Shown here piece by piece: positions 44,263 to 57,000 of a stretch of DNA of 64,000 bases. The stretch is from contig MU008172.1 of assembly GCA_010909165.1 (NCBI GenBank), forward strand, positions 620,001 to 684,000. The letters are read 5' to 3'. Numbering within the stretch: the first letter of the stretch is position 1; every line of letters starts with the position of its first letter. The DNA comes from Anthoceros angustus. Taxonomy: Eukaryota > Streptophyta > Anthocerotopsida > Anthocerotales > Anthocerotaceae. The position numbers and the translations under genes are program-made. A model generated the notes under the pieces. The model had not been told where the DNA came from. It searched no databases and saw only the letters and a list, made by a program, of their open reading frames with translations.

Positions 44263-45961
44263 ACTTGAATGCTTAGTGCGATGTATGTGATGGGCCTATC
44301 CCCATCCACCCCCCAGGGCCCCTCACAGCTCGTAGAGGAAAAGGCCTGCGCAGTGACGACGTAAACGAAACTACGGTCCCGCAGTCCCGCGACGCCGAGA
44401 CAAGGACACGGCGCTATGTGACCGCGAAGGATGACCGGGTTCAGATGCTGAACGGGTTCCTTCCAACACGAATTTCATGATAATGTATTTGGCGCATGCT
44501 ATGCCCGGGGTCTATGCATGGTCTAGGCGACATTCGGCCTTCTATCCACTTCTGCATGGACCCACCTTAAGGAAATAGGTTGTTAACTCTTATGCTGCCG
44601 AGAGACGGGCATGTCTAGTCTAGCTTGCGGGTAGAATGGCGTTAACAACCTATTTCCTTTTACACAGAAGTAGAAAAATTTCTTATGTTTAAGAAATTCA
44701 GGTTTTGTTTTATTTCATAATTCTGAACTTGAATGAATACCATATAACTTCTGCGTACATATGGAATACCGTTCTCATCATGGGCCATCGTGTGTGTGAC
44801 ATTGTTTTTTTCGGGTGTACCGTACTCAAATATGCCACAGCATCTTCAAGATTCTTTCACATAATATACATATAATACGTGCCATATCAGCATGGGTTAC
44901 GATCACTACACATACATGTTTACACGAGGTAGTGCACACATATACAGTTCATTTCGGCACATTCGGCCCTGCTCCTGGCGTTTATGACATTATATAATGT
45001 CGTCAATGATACGTGAGTGCGGAGGCGCGTGCATCGCCGAGTACCGCAGAGTGGATGCAGTGCCACGCCATGGGCGTCGGCAGGGATCAGCTTGTTCTGT
45101 GATGTGGTGCAGTAGGCCTTTTGAATTACATCTTGTGCACTGCAGGCCTTTTTGAGTGCAAGCCTTGTATTTGTACGATTGTTTTCATAGAAGCCCGTCT
45201 TGGTCCTTCTGGTACAAGGGTACTTAGTGCTATATGAAACTGCACCCCTATAGCCAGCAGTAAACGCTGCAACCTTGTCGCCAGCAGCAAACGCTGCAGC
45301 CTTGTAGGTAGGGATAAATGCACTTAAACGTGCAGCAAACGCAAATGCTGAGCGCAGTGCAAACACAAACGCACAGCCACACAACAGATACACAATGCAA
45401 TGGTCTAGAGCAAACGCACACAAATGCCCATCATAAGGGTGAACCCTAAACCCTAACCACAAGTGGGTAAGAAAAAAATAGTTTGAGTGCATCATTTGCT
45501 TGACGAGATGATACATCCGGGGGCCGTAGCGAACGCCGATGTGGTCATGCGAGACAAAAAGAAATAGTCCCTACGTATGCGGCGGGACTATTTCTTTATG
45601 TACACAACCCTAAAAATATATGGATGGCCTGTCACGAGATCGACATTCGTACATGTTTTGACTGCAACTTTCTTACCTTTTTGTATATTATGTTCATATA
45701 GTTTATTTCGTTTAAGCTCTAGACGAGATAAATACAATCAAATAGTAATTATTTATACTTTTTTATTATTAGTTTTTGGGATTTGGGACCTATTTTTGTA
45801 TGGCTGCTTGTGGAGAGAGGAAACATCTCCACTACATAGACCACTCCATAGATAGTTGGTCGTCAAGAACCGACGGTCCCGAGAAGTGTGTAGCCGGTCG
45901 CAAAGACAGCGAGAGGAGGTATGTGCCTAAGCTGTCGAAATGGAGTTCGACAAGTAATAAG
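44263..45961. other. Intergenic region with small palindromic element
   Basis: About 1.7 kb between RlmN-like (+) and the beta-lactamase-like gene (-). It contains perfect 19-bp inverted repeats at 44569-44587 and 44641-44659, a telomere-like AACCCTAAACCCTAACC at 45442-45458 and an imperfect AGCAAACGC-type repeat near 45250-45420. No gene is recognised. Confidence 0.5.
44569..44659. repeat. Perfect 19-bp inverted repeats with 53-bp spacer
   Basis: AAGGAAATAGGTTGTTAAC at 44569-44587 is repeated exactly on the other strand at 44641-44659. Weaker complementarity (ACTTCTG words) extends outward on both sides, so this may be a very short MITE. Confidence 0.75.
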
Positions 45962-47901
45962 TTACTCCTCGCTATTCAATGCTATCTGCCTATCTAAGTC
46001 CAATGTCATATCCACCCCGGGTACTGCTCCTGGCGTAAAAACGAGAGGATATGGAACCCCTAGCCCTGTGCAAACGGCCCGAATAATCTCAGAGGCCACT
46101 TCTCCCACGTCCAGCTCGTTTATCGTGATAGCAATGGAATAGTTGTGTACTGGATCGCAAATGGCTGTGCTGCCCCCCAGTCCTGAATGACCAAACGGCA
46201 AGACCTCAGCCTCGCTTTGTGATTCGTCCCAGGGAAGTACGTACAAACCAAGTCCGAAGACCCCCCCTGGCAGCACATGCCGGCTGTACTCCCCCCTGCC
46301 CACAATTGCTCGCAAGAACTTCGGGCTGGTAAACAGCGGACTGTCGTTTTGGTTCTTGTCGCCGTTTGCACGGAGCGGTGAGTTGCTTTCATCAACGGCT
46401 GAAGGTACCTGCGGGTGGCTGCCCAAAGGTGGCTCGGTTGTTGATGACGATTCTGGAATTTTACCCCCAGCAGCCAGCATCGCATAGTACCTAGCTAGTG
46501 CTCTGGCAGAGAAGTGACCATTGGCAGCTGGCACAACTCCTCGTCGTATTTTCAGATCATTGAACAGCGTTTCGGCGGTAGCGATGATGTCGCCCACAGG
46601 TCCTGCAACATCGGGATGTCGCAGCACCGCTTTCAGACCTTCATTGACAATGCTGATCGATGCCAAACGTGATTCCACACCTGCAGGAAACATAAAACGA
46701 TGAAGAGTTAGTTGCAGAGCTTACGAAGCATCACAAGTGTGCCCCATAGAACGGGAGTTACCGTGTGGTATGCCTACGTAGGCTTCCCCAGTTATCCCCA
46801 GCGGCTTCGTGAAAGTCTCCTCCAGGAAATCTTGAAACGACTTCTTGGATACCCTCTGAATTTCACGGGCAAATTATGTCAATCCATGAATCCACAAGCA
46901 GAATCCATCATCAGCCAAATGGAAATATCAGGTGGCTCTTATACCTCGATGATAGCCCCACAGAGCCAGCCAAACGACATGGAATGATAAACTTGTGCAC
47001 GGCCAGGTGGGATTGCTGGTTTCGCTGCCGCAGTACGACTCACACATTCTTCAAAATTGCTCATCAGATACGGATCTTCCCTCATATCTTCTGCGAGAGC
47101 AGTCCATAAACCCGCTGTGTGATTCAGAACATGTGCAACCTGCATCACACAATCAACTTGCCTCAGCCCCGAAATTGACTGAATGGGAAAGCATTAGTAT
47201 GAGAAACAACTCCAGCATTTTCACATACCGTTATCTTCTCCTTTCCGTTCACTCCAAACTCTGGCCACACGTCAACCACCTTATCATCGAAATTCAAAGC
47301 CCTTGAGAAACAGAGGTGCACCTATCAGGAAAGAGCCATCAATTGACCAGCAAATTTCAATTCATTGAAGAAAAAATGAGCTTACCCGTGATCCACGAGC
47401 CAGTGCACAAGTCCAGCCACCAGACCTTTTGTTGTAGAGAAGACTGGAAACAAACTATCAGGTCGGACCGGCCTAGGGTCCGACTTGCTCAGAACTCCGG
47501 CAGCTGTGTCAACAACCACTTTCCCATCCTTATAGACACATACCTACAGATCGACATGAAAGCCTTCAACTTCCTATAAGTACACGAGTCGAAGAAACAA
47601 AAAATCACACGAAAAAAAGGGCATGCATGATTCGGGAATTCGTGAATCCCAAATGAATATACAGCAGCATTCAACCTGAATGCCCAAGACTCGTTGCTGA
47701 CGAGCCAGATCCACCAAAAGTGCACGGACTTTTTCCTCGACTTCTGAAATGGCTGGTGTATCAAATTGAAGGATACTGCTGGAACAGGAGGCTGATGAGA
47801 AACTGAAGCTTTTGAAGCTCCTTCACGCCTGCACTGGAGCAAAATCGGCCTCTCCACCAGCTTACGTACCTTGTCACAGCAACCTTTGCGGATGAACTCA
47901 T
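45962..47901 (-). CDS. Stand-alone beta-lactamase/esterase-like protein, paralogue of the ABC1K fusion C-terminus
   Basis: Seven exons in transcription order (47870-47901, 47676-47778, 47386-47543, 47229-47301, 46945-47139, 46762-46855, 45962-46680) give 457 residues. Four internal exons have exactly the lengths of those in the fusion gene at 51.7 kb (158, 73, 195, 94 nt). The class C beta-lactamase/LACTB-like fold is shown by SxxK in PVFSTTKG (Ser about 81), LNHTAGL, YHSMSFGW in the Tyr-motif region, and GHSGLGGS near the C-terminus. In eukaryotes such domains are hydrolases or peptidases, not antibiotic resistance factors. No kinase domain is present. The start ATG at 47901 lies inside sequence homologous to exon 12 of the fusion gene; upstream that exon has four extra bases and loses frame. 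A truncated pseudogene remains possible, but all lactamase exons are open. Confidence 0.8.
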
Positions 47902-48514
47902 GATGTGAAGATTCGCAATTTGACACCTTTGCCCCGCAGATCGACAGACCTGGACCAAACGTGACAAGTAGTAGGCGGAACTGTCTGCCAACCTTCCGGG
48001 CACCGCACAGCTATCCAATCCTTCCAGGCAGTGTCACTGTCCAGGCCGTAGTGCTTCCGTCTCCATACATAACCTTCAGACCAATCTTCACCCTCCATGT
48101 TATAGTCGGCAAACAACACATGAAAAAATGCATGCCGTCCGCCCGCCGGCATCGACTGGCGCACATTGCGGACAGATACGAGGACATGACGACAACGGAG
48201 AGGTTCCAAGTGGTTTCGGAACTGGAGCTCAAAACGTACTGTTGCAAACCGTTTCGCCAGACTCTCAAGAGGAATTGGACCGGCACGAGTAGTACGTCTA
48301 CGGGGCCGGCCGTTCAAGTCCTCAACTCCTGTTGATGCTGTTGATTCTGGCGCTGTCCGGTTATCTGGACCCTAACCAACTGAGCGAGTTTGAAAACTGG
48401 GATCCAAACCTGCCTCCTCTGCCCATCTGCTTCACATGTATGACGAGACGCAGAGCCTCCCTTGAGCAAGTAAGGTAGCACATAATAAGGCGTTTTCTAC
48501 TTATGATCCACTGG
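47902..48514. other. Region between beta-lactamase-like gene and DEAD-box helicase
   Basis: At 47902-47949 the homology to the fusion gene's exon 12 continues but is out of frame. Further up, minus-strand open text at 48317-48010 (for example EGEDWSEGYVWRRKHYGLD) has no recognised family. The sequence homologous to the kinase domain stops here, marking the duplication breakpoint. Confidence 0.45.
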
Positions 48515-51065
48515 TCAGACGTCTATCAGTTCCTTCAGTTCCTTGCACCCGTCCCCAACTTGGGGTTGGAGAGCCTGGACATCCAGCTCTGCGAATCTAA
48601 GCAGGAGTTCGTTTTGCATTCGCTCCACCACAAACCTCTCCTTCTCAGTTATGATGCTCGTAACAGTCCCTGGCTTCTCTTCGATGGGCATGCGGCCGGT
48701 TCGCCCCGCTCTGTGCACGTAGTCTGTAACGTTTGCTGGAAGATCCACGTTGTAAATGTGGCTCACTTCTGGTAAATCTAGGCCCCTAGCTGCTATGTCC
48801 GTAGCCACTAAAACACATCTGCCTTCTCTGAATTCCTGCACCACAGAAAGGCGGGTTTGTATAACCTTGTCCGAAGAAAAGGAGGTTCTTCATTACATGA
48901 TAGGAGCGGGTATAGATCTTACCGCTAAACTGAATGTACGAGCATTTATGTTAGCCTCTTCCTCCAGCACTACAGGCTCCCATTTGTCCGCATCAGTGCG
49001 CCCACTGGTTGCCTCCGATAAGAAATGCTGAACAGCAGCAGTCATTGGCAGATCCCCAGATCTTCTTGCCTTCTCGGACTGACGAAATTTGTTACAGAAT
49101 ACAATGGGACTGTAAGTGAGAGATCTGAAAAAGCATGCATGTTTGGGGTTTAGTAGGGCTCTAATCAGCACACCTGTTCGTTAACAAAAACAATGGCTGC
49201 TGTGGGTGCATCAGCAGCAAGCAGTGCAAGAAGAGCATCCAGCTTGGCCTCTTTGGTTGTAACCTGAAAATAAGCAACACTTGTGAGACAACCCGACTGA
49301 GCAAACAAGGACCAAAGAACTTAGAAGCGACAAAAGGCCAATACCAGGAATCTGTGCTTAAGATATGTTGGGATCTTTATCTCAGGAGATACATGAATGT
49401 GGATAAGATCTCCCTGGGACCAAATGCATGACACAGATAGGTGAGGTCTCCATTAATCCTGACGGAAGGTGAGGTCCACAATATGACTCTAAAGCTGCAG
49501 CCGTAAGACACGAGGAAAATTGAGATACCTTAGTCCACTTGTTTTGTATGCAGTCTTTGACAAAGCGGTTGTGCTGAGGAACCGTAGCACTGGCAAACAT
49601 GGTCTGCCGTTTCTGTGGCAAGGTGTGAACAGTCAACAGCTTCCCAAGAAGCTGGCCATCTTTTGCAGCACCTATCATGGCATCCACCTACCCAGAACAT
49701 TTCTCTCAGAAAGGACAGGGGTTCACAGTCAAACCAAAATCTGATCACCTGTGTCAAATATGAAGCCAATATGGAGCGGGAGGAATCACCTCATCAATGA
49801 CAACAAATGACACTGCACTAGTACGCAGTGCCTCAATGGCAATCATGCGAGAAATGGCTGGTAGTGTTCCAACAATAAGTTGGGGAGGATCGGCCTGCAA
49901 TACAACCGCAGAGATTAGAGTAATGACAATGAAGCATTTCGAAAGCTTGAGATGAACCCTAAAGGATTCTGAAAGGTCACATAGGCAGCTGAGAAAACAA
50001 AGCATTGTAGTGAACAAACCTTTAGCCAAGTTTTCTGCCGACTAGTAGAGCCCCCATCCAACAAGGCCATCACACTGACGACACTTTTATCCTTCTTCTC
50101 TGCAGGCCTGCCTGCAAGCTCTCCTGCTCCTCTACCTGCCAGCAGTCTTGCTACCTTAGCAACCTGCGTCACTTCACTCATGAACAGTGGTCATGCACTG
50201 CCAGGAAAACAAAAGGCATTGAAGACAAGCATCCAACACTACGAGGTGAATTACTCTCTCACAACTCATGAAATTGATTCGAACATACCTGCATCCCTAG
50301 CTCTCTGGTGGGAACGACCACCAAAGCTTGGACTGCAGCTCGGCTGGGGTTGATTTTCGAGAGGATAGGCAGCAGATATGCAAATGTCTTCCCGGAACCT
50401 GTCTGCACATGCAGAACTGACGTTAGAATGATGCTGTCGTTAGAACGATGACATCCAGCAATCATTCCTTGCAAGTCAGCTAAGGCACTGGCAGGAAGAT
50501 AATGTGGAGCCCCTGCTCGACATCGAGCAATTCGGACCTGTGCATGAATTATGCAATCTCGGCCAGAGAGTAGAACAGGAAGCACTTCACGTTGAACAGG
50601 AGTGGGGTACTTATATCCCACTTCTTCTGCCCTGTTAGACCACGGTTGAAAGCAACAGTCTCAGAGAGATGTATGCAAACCCTGCCACAACCAGAGATAC
50701 CCGACAGACACGCAGAGTGAATCCACCCAACCCCGCAGTGGACAGTACAACTCAGCAATCTGGGGAAAAGAGCTTCCAAGGACCAAACCAGAAACTGACC
50801 TGCGCAACAGACCCTGTGGGACTTGATCAGAGTATAAATCCGTCAGCGTCATTGGACCTGCGGTTGCCCTAGGCAAGCTCAAAACCTTCCACCGTCGCAG
50901 GCAGCCCATAGTAGAGCTGGACTTGCCAGCTTTGAGAGCCACTCCATTGAAACTGGAGACCCAAGGTTTGATCGAGCTGCTGCAGAACCCAAATGAGGCC
51001 GGCGTGCAATGGAGCCCTCCCACATGCACCCCTGGTCTCGTTCCAGCGAATGCCGGACTACACAT
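48515..51065 (-). CDS. DEAD-box ATP-dependent RNA helicase, RH58-like (probably chloroplast)
   Basis: Ten exons in transcription order (50800-51065, 50538-50631, 50289-50402, 50020-50163, 49790-49894, 49529-49687, 49345-49413, 49174-49263, 48923-49078, 48515-48835) give 505 residues. Helicase motifs run in order: Q motif region GYKYPTPVQ, motif I TGSGKT (about 121-126), Ia PTRELG, LLDGG, motif II DEVD (about 240-243, a variant of DEAD), motif III SAT (274-276), motif [13 protein letters not shown], motif [10 protein letters not shown] (440-447). The DEVD variant and overall sequence match plant RH58, a plastid-predicted helicase. The ~85-residue N-terminus is Ser/Gly/Lys-rich without acidic clusters, which fits a transit peptide. 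It sits between the two beta-lactamase paralogues and is divergent from the fusion gene. Confidence 0.92.
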
Positions 51066-51745
51066 GATTCGCTACTTGGAGAAATTCATACACTCTAAGA
51101 CAAGCATGCTGGCAAGAAGGCGCTTCCTGATTGTCCGCAGTGGGTTCTCTGCTAAAAAAGCCATGCCTCCTATTCCAGTTTACCTCTGCTTGCCTTGAGT
51201 AACTGCAGTTGTAGTTTTGAGAAAGGAGCCACAATTTTTGTCCGGCTCATCACAAACCATACATAGCTACACATACTGTGCCATATATACGACCATTCGA
51301 AACGTGGCATGCCGCGGAAGACGGGACGCTCTTGTGTGTGAAGGACATACGTACTACACGCCGATGACCAATCACATCGCCCTCACGAATCCTGATTTGC
51401 CTCGCCGCCATTCACCACGATTTATTAGATCGACACTTATAGAAGGCTGTATACATTTGAGGTGGCTGTGAGGAAATTATGCCGTCATGCCAAGGTCAGT
51501 GGGTGGCATCCGCCGTTCCCTTAGCCTCCAAGCGAGACGGGAAAGGAATTTACCCGGAAAGCACGTACCGGGAGGTGCGTTGCTGCCTGGACACAAGCCA
51601 GGAAGGGGGCTTTTAGCTGGCAAAGCATGACTTGCAATTGGATGGGAGTCCTAATATCAGAAAACATAAACGTTGGCATTTGTAATACAGCAATTGGCTT
51701 CGGAATTCTCTTCAGCCTGACCGTGTGAAGCGTAGCTCCGTGAGC
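51066..51745. promoter_or_regulatory. Divergent promoter region, RH58-like / ABC1K fusion
   Basis: 680 bases separate the two start codons on opposite strands. No repeat or coding exon is recognised. Confidence 0.4.
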
Positions 51746-54700
51746 ATGGGCTGGGGCGGTGCCATAGCAAGGCAGATCCGCATCTTCTGGGTCGCTCTGA
51801 TTGTGTTTTTGGATTACAAGGTGCGTTCCTGCTAGGTCAAATGTTGCCAATTGTCCTTGAGGTTTAGCTTCCAGGTATTGTGTCCATCTTGCTATGGGTC
51901 TCAGCACAATTCGGGGCCGATTGGGTCGTTGGTAATTGACATTGTGGAAGCTGTCGTGGAGCAGTGGACCCAAAAATGGGACCCCTGGACTCGCGAATCC
52001 CAGAGAGAAAGGCTTTGGGAAAGCACCCATATTCGGAACTCCAAGCGGGTGCTGCATGTTATAACCAAACTGAAGGGACTGTGGGTGAAGGCTGGCCAGT
52101 ATTTGTCAACGAGGGCGGATGTTTTGCCTGAGGCTTATATCATTTGTTTGCGTGTGCTCCAAGATTCACTCCCTCCACGTCCATTGTCTGAGGTGATAGT
52201 CAACTTGCGCTTCGTGTTTTGTGGTCTGGAGAGCTCAATCATCTGGCTCACAGATAGAGGATGCTGTCCTGGGTTGCAGGTCTATGGTACTGTGGAGAAG
52301 GAGCTGGGGAAGCCAGTTGCGGATCTCTTCACTAATTTTGTTGAAAGACCAATCGCCACAGCTTCGGTAACCACTGGAGACCATGCATTTATTTATTTGC
52401 AACTATGGGCTTCTTGTAGCCTCCCAGGCTGTGTTACTTCACGCTCACGGCCGCTATCCTTGGCTCTTGTTCAGATTGCACAGGTTCATCGAGCATATAC
52501 AAAAGACGGTTTGGATGTTGTTGTCAAAGTCCAGCATGCTGGTATAAAGGATATCATTTTGCAGGTTGGTTCTGAGTTCCCCAGCTCATGCATGTGCTTA
52601 TTAGGAGATCCGCAATAGGCCAAGACAAATAGAGCAGCAGTACTGCTGGGAATCCTAAGATTCTAGGTTGATGACTGCAGGATCTAAAAAATGCTCGGAC
52701 GATCATCAAATGGATAGCTTGGGCGGAGCCTCAGTACAACTTTGGCCCAGTTATTGACGAGTGGTGCGCAGAAGTCCCAAAAGAACTTGATTTTAATCTA
52801 GAATCTGGTATTATGTTCAGGACTGTTTTGTTTTCCCTGTTCCCACATTTCTTAAGCCCCCAAAGATGTGAGGCATGCAACTGTAACCGGGCAGCTATAT
52901 CCCTTGCTTTATTTGCAAGCTGCAGATGCTTATCTCATGATCCTCTGAACTAAACATGCTTATGCAGCTGCATTGATTACTTTCAGAAAGTACGCGTAAG
53001 GTTGCTAGCAATTTGGATTTTGAAAACACGCACACCTCTAGCTCATTCAAGAGTCAAGTTGACATTCTGGTTCCTCATGTTATTCAGGTAAGATTTCCTG
53101 TTTTATCCATCAATTTGCAGTTAGATCTGCAGTTATGCATGCTGCAAGCTGACCATTTGGTTGTCTGATTTCAGTCGACTGAGAAGGTTTTGGTGCTGGA
53201 GTACATGGATGGAGTGCGGTTGAATGATGTTGCAGCACTGGACTCGCTAGGCGTGGACAGGCAACACCTTGTGGAAACAATAACACGATGTTATGCCCAC
53301 CAGATATACATAGATGGATTTTTCAACGCAGATCCTCATCCAGGTGAGAGTTAGTCTACTTCCTTTGTTCTGTTGTGAGATCCTGTCCTCTCAAGTGACC
53401 TGTGTTTCTGTGAAATTAGGGAATTTCCTGGTCAGTCGGCAGCCACCATTCAAGCCCATTCTTTTGGACTTTGGGTTGACAAAGTCTTTGAACTTTGCTA
53501 CCAAGCAGGCATTTGCAAAGATGCTCTTGGCTTGTGCGGAGGTGACCAGTTTGGCATCCTTTACGCCTTTCGTTTATCTTGTAATTTTCACCTCATGTGT
53601 TGCAGTGCAACGATGCATGGATTCTGACCTTGTTTTGACCATGATATATAGGGGGACTATTCAGCTCTCTTGTCAGCTTTCTCTGAGATGGGATTAAAGT
53701 TAAGGCTTGATATACCTGAGGAGGCTATGGAAGTCACAACCTTCTTTTTCCGCCGTTCTATGCCAGCAAAGGAAGCTGTCGTATGTCACCCAGCCCATGT
53801 CACATGTGTTGTGCCGTAAGCCGCACAATGTCCGGTATGTACACCTAGCAGATGCTGACTAGTTGCAGGTGGTTGAAACAGGACAGTTTGCCGAATTGGA
53901 GCAAAGAGCGAGATGAGCGATTGAAACGAATTCAGGAGAAAGCGCAGCTGGAAGAGAAAGGGAAAAGTATTCGAAATCCTGTATGGTTCACACCTACAGC
54001 AAACATCCCGTTGCTGATTCATCTGGTTGTGTTGCTACAGTACAGAATGTGAACTGATGGTAGAGTCCTGGTTGATTATTTTTGTGCAATCCCTTTTGAG
54101 TCATCTAGTTGAGTAGCTGGATTGACATGCCTGGCCTGATGGTTGGGGACAAGGAGGCCTTTGGACCCTGCTGCCAATCTGGGCAGCCTGATGCTTTGAA
54201 TGACCAGGAGAGCATTGGAGGCTGCACTTTTCATGGCTGTATGGAAGTGATCCAGACATGATTGGCCTGCAGGTAGATGCTTTCCCAGGTGACGCTGTGT
54301 TCTTCATGCGAGTTCTGAATCTGCTTCGTGGTACGTAGCTTTGTGGGCAAACAGAGATTTGTGATGCAGCTTGTGGCAAGCTGAAAGCTGGATCTGCAAC
54401 CCTGTGATCTTCAGGTTCATTCTGGTCTTGGCTGACTCCAGACTTTGACTGAAATTACCAATCCTGTGCAGGTCTATCAGCAAGTCTAAACACTCAAGTT
54501 GTGTATCTGGACATAATGAAGCCATTTGCTGAGGTTGCTTTGTCAAGGTATCTGAGCAACAGCTCATCTGAAGGTCGTAAAGCACATTGACTCGTGGTGT
54601 GAAACGGGAGCACCGGGGTCTGATGTTTTGCAGGCTTTAGTTTCTGACTACAGCACCTTGATTCTGCTTCGTTTTCAGCAGCAGTATTCCACAAGGAGGT

Positions 54701-56750
54701 GGCAATGAAATAGAACGGAACAGCTGGGTGTATGAGACACCTTCCAAGTCGGAAACTGAGGACAAAGTGCGAAGCTTGTTGCTGGAGTTGGGTCGTCAGC
54801 AACGCATCCTGGGCATTCAGGTTGGATGCTGCTTTAGATTTCAGAACCTCCAAACCATGCACTTCTTTTGTTATTCCTGTTTACTGTATACACGTACTCT
54901 GTGTGTCTATTGGTGTAGGATTTTTGAAAAGGGTTTCATGTTCATGTGTAGGTATGTGTCTATAAAGATGGGAAAGTGATCATTGACACATCTGCTGGGG
55001 TACTCGGGAAATTTGACCCTAGGCCAGTTCAACCTGACAGTTTGTTTCCAGTCTTTTCCACAACAAAAGGGGTGACAGCTGGGCTCGTGCACTGGCTCCT
55101 TGATCATGGGTAAAATCTCCAGTGTTTGTTGTCACGAACAACGGTTTCCAGGGCAATCGATGCCTTTTTGCCTAATGTGGGTGTTTGCGTTTACACCAGA
55201 GCTCTGGATTTGGATGATAAGGTGGCTGACTTGTGGCCAGAGTTTGGCGTGAACGGAAAAGAAACTTGCACGGTATGGAAATCTGCTATTTCTCCGTGGA
55301 TGCAGAGTATGGATTCACTCAGTTTCGGTCATCTTGGCAAACTTGTTTGTTTGATGCAGGTCGCGCATGTTCTTAATCATACAGCGGGTTTACATAATGC
55401 TCTCTCGGAGGTGATGAAAGCAGAACCACTTGTGATCTGCAACTTCGAAGATTGTGTAAGTCGGATTGCAGCAGCAGAGCCAGCAAGCCCACCTGGTAGT
55501 CAACAGGCATATCATGCCATGTCCTTTGGTTGGATTTGTGGGGGCATCATCGAGGTATAAGAGTCAACTGGTATTGCCATTTTGACTAAGAGGATGGGTG
55601 CTCTTTCTTGTCAAATCCTGGATAGAAGTATTTTACTTCCGACCGGCGAGATCTGAGTGTAGACATGGTTGACCTTGTCAAATGCAGAGGGCATCCAAGA
55701 AGTCGTTCCAAGATTTCTTGGAGCAGACATTCACGAAACCATTGGGAGTCACGGGGGAATTCTACATAGGCATCCCACCCGGTAACCCATGTGTCCGTGG
55801 TGCAAGCTTCTGATGCTCTGGGAATTCTTCCACTAACTAGTCATACTTTCTTGTCCCTGACAGGCGTAGAATCTCGTCTGGCGTCGCTCACCCTTGACAG
55901 TGACGAGCTGAAAAAGATCCTGACACAGCACCAAGCTGCAGCAGCTATGAATCGTGTCATGGGAAATGGCAGCTCAACATTGGCTGGAGCTGAGCATGAG
56001 GAGGAGAAGCAGCAGCCATCTGCAGCAGCAGCACCGCCATCCCTCTTCCTGCAAAGTAGAGTAGGAGACATGGGTGGTGTCCTCTCTTCTGCAGTAACCC
56101 TGTTCAATGCTTTGTTCATCCGACGAGCAGTGGTGCCTGCTGCCAATGGTCACTTCTCTGCCAGAGCACTAGCTCGTTTCTATGCAATGCTGGCAGCTGG
56201 GGGTAAGATTCCAGAAACGTCGTCATCAAGTGAGCCTCCACTAGGCAGCCACCCACAGGTTCCCTCAGTATCACCCACCAGCAGCAAGAAGCGGGGCCAA
56301 GGATATGGGAAAAGTACCTCACGAACCTCCACTCCCGGGGACACAACGGCGGTAGCGACTGAGGACTCCAACCAGCTGTTCTCCAGCCCCAAGCTCTTCC
56401 AAGCAGCTGCGGGCACAGGGGAGTTCAGCCAGCATGTAGTGGAAGGGGGGCAATTCGGACTAGGTTTTATCCGCCTTCCCTCGGAGGCATCTGGCGATGA
56501 AGAGGGGGTCTTGCCGTTCGGTCATTCTGGCATGGGAGGCAGCACAGGCTTCTGCGATCCTGCGCACAACTTCGCCATAGCCATCACGCTCAACAAGCTC
56601 AACCGCGGCGACGTGGCCGGTGAGATTGTGCGACTGGTTTGCAGAGAGCTAGGCATCCCGTGTCCACTCCGCTTTGCAGAAGGAGCAAAGCGCGGGGTAG
56701 ACATGACACTAGAGTTGGAGGCAGATTCTGGCACAGATTCCATCGTCTAA
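51746..56750 (+). CDS. ABC1 (ADCK/UbiB) atypical kinase fused to beta-lactamase-like domain
   Basis: Eighteen exons: 51746-51820, about 51962-52192, 52280-52366, 52475-52564, 52681-52807, 52987-53087, 53175-53343, 53420-53541, 53652-53780, 53882-53980, 54273-54330, 54472-54547, 54679-54820, 54952-55109, 55200-55272, 55360-55554, 55688-55781, 55864-56750, giving about 970 residues. The only unclear junction is the start of exon 2 (51905 also fits). It is the counterpart of Arabidopsis At5g24810. The kinase half shows KxGQ (KAGQ, about 68-71), ATASIAQVHRA, VVVKVQH, ADPHPGNFLV and DFG (about 310). ABC1 kinases act in lipid/quinone metabolism. The C-terminal half carries SxxK (Ser538), LNHTAGL, YHAMSFGW and GHSGMGGS. 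MGWGG...IVFLDYK matches the family N-terminus. Its C-terminal exons are duplicated at 46-48 kb. Confidence 0.92.
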
Positions 56751-57000
56751 GTCAGTCTCATGTACTAGCGCATTTCCAAAAATTCCGCCATTTTCCTCGA
56801 ACGATTTCTTGAACAGTCCGTGTCCGCAATTCCGCACTTCCTTGAGGTGAAGGCGCACTGAGATGTCCGCAGTCGAGGTCGAATCAGGCTGGTCTGCGAT
56901 GTTGATTTTTCGCTGGTGCCATGGCATCTATCCTGAAGGTAAAGTGTGCCGAAGGACAGGTTGTTGCTTCCTGGTTCCGCTCCTCGACAAATATAGATAG
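56751..57000. other. Short intergenic region
   Basis: 250 bases between the ABC1K fusion stop and the dioxygenase 2 start on the same strand. It must hold one 3' UTR and one promoter; no repeat is seen. Confidence 0.4.

Noticed and set aside
45962-56750. Beta-lactamase domains considered as antibiotic resistance genes
   Set aside because: They are spliced plant genes of the ABC1K-fusion/LACTB-like family, not bacterial resistance determinants.
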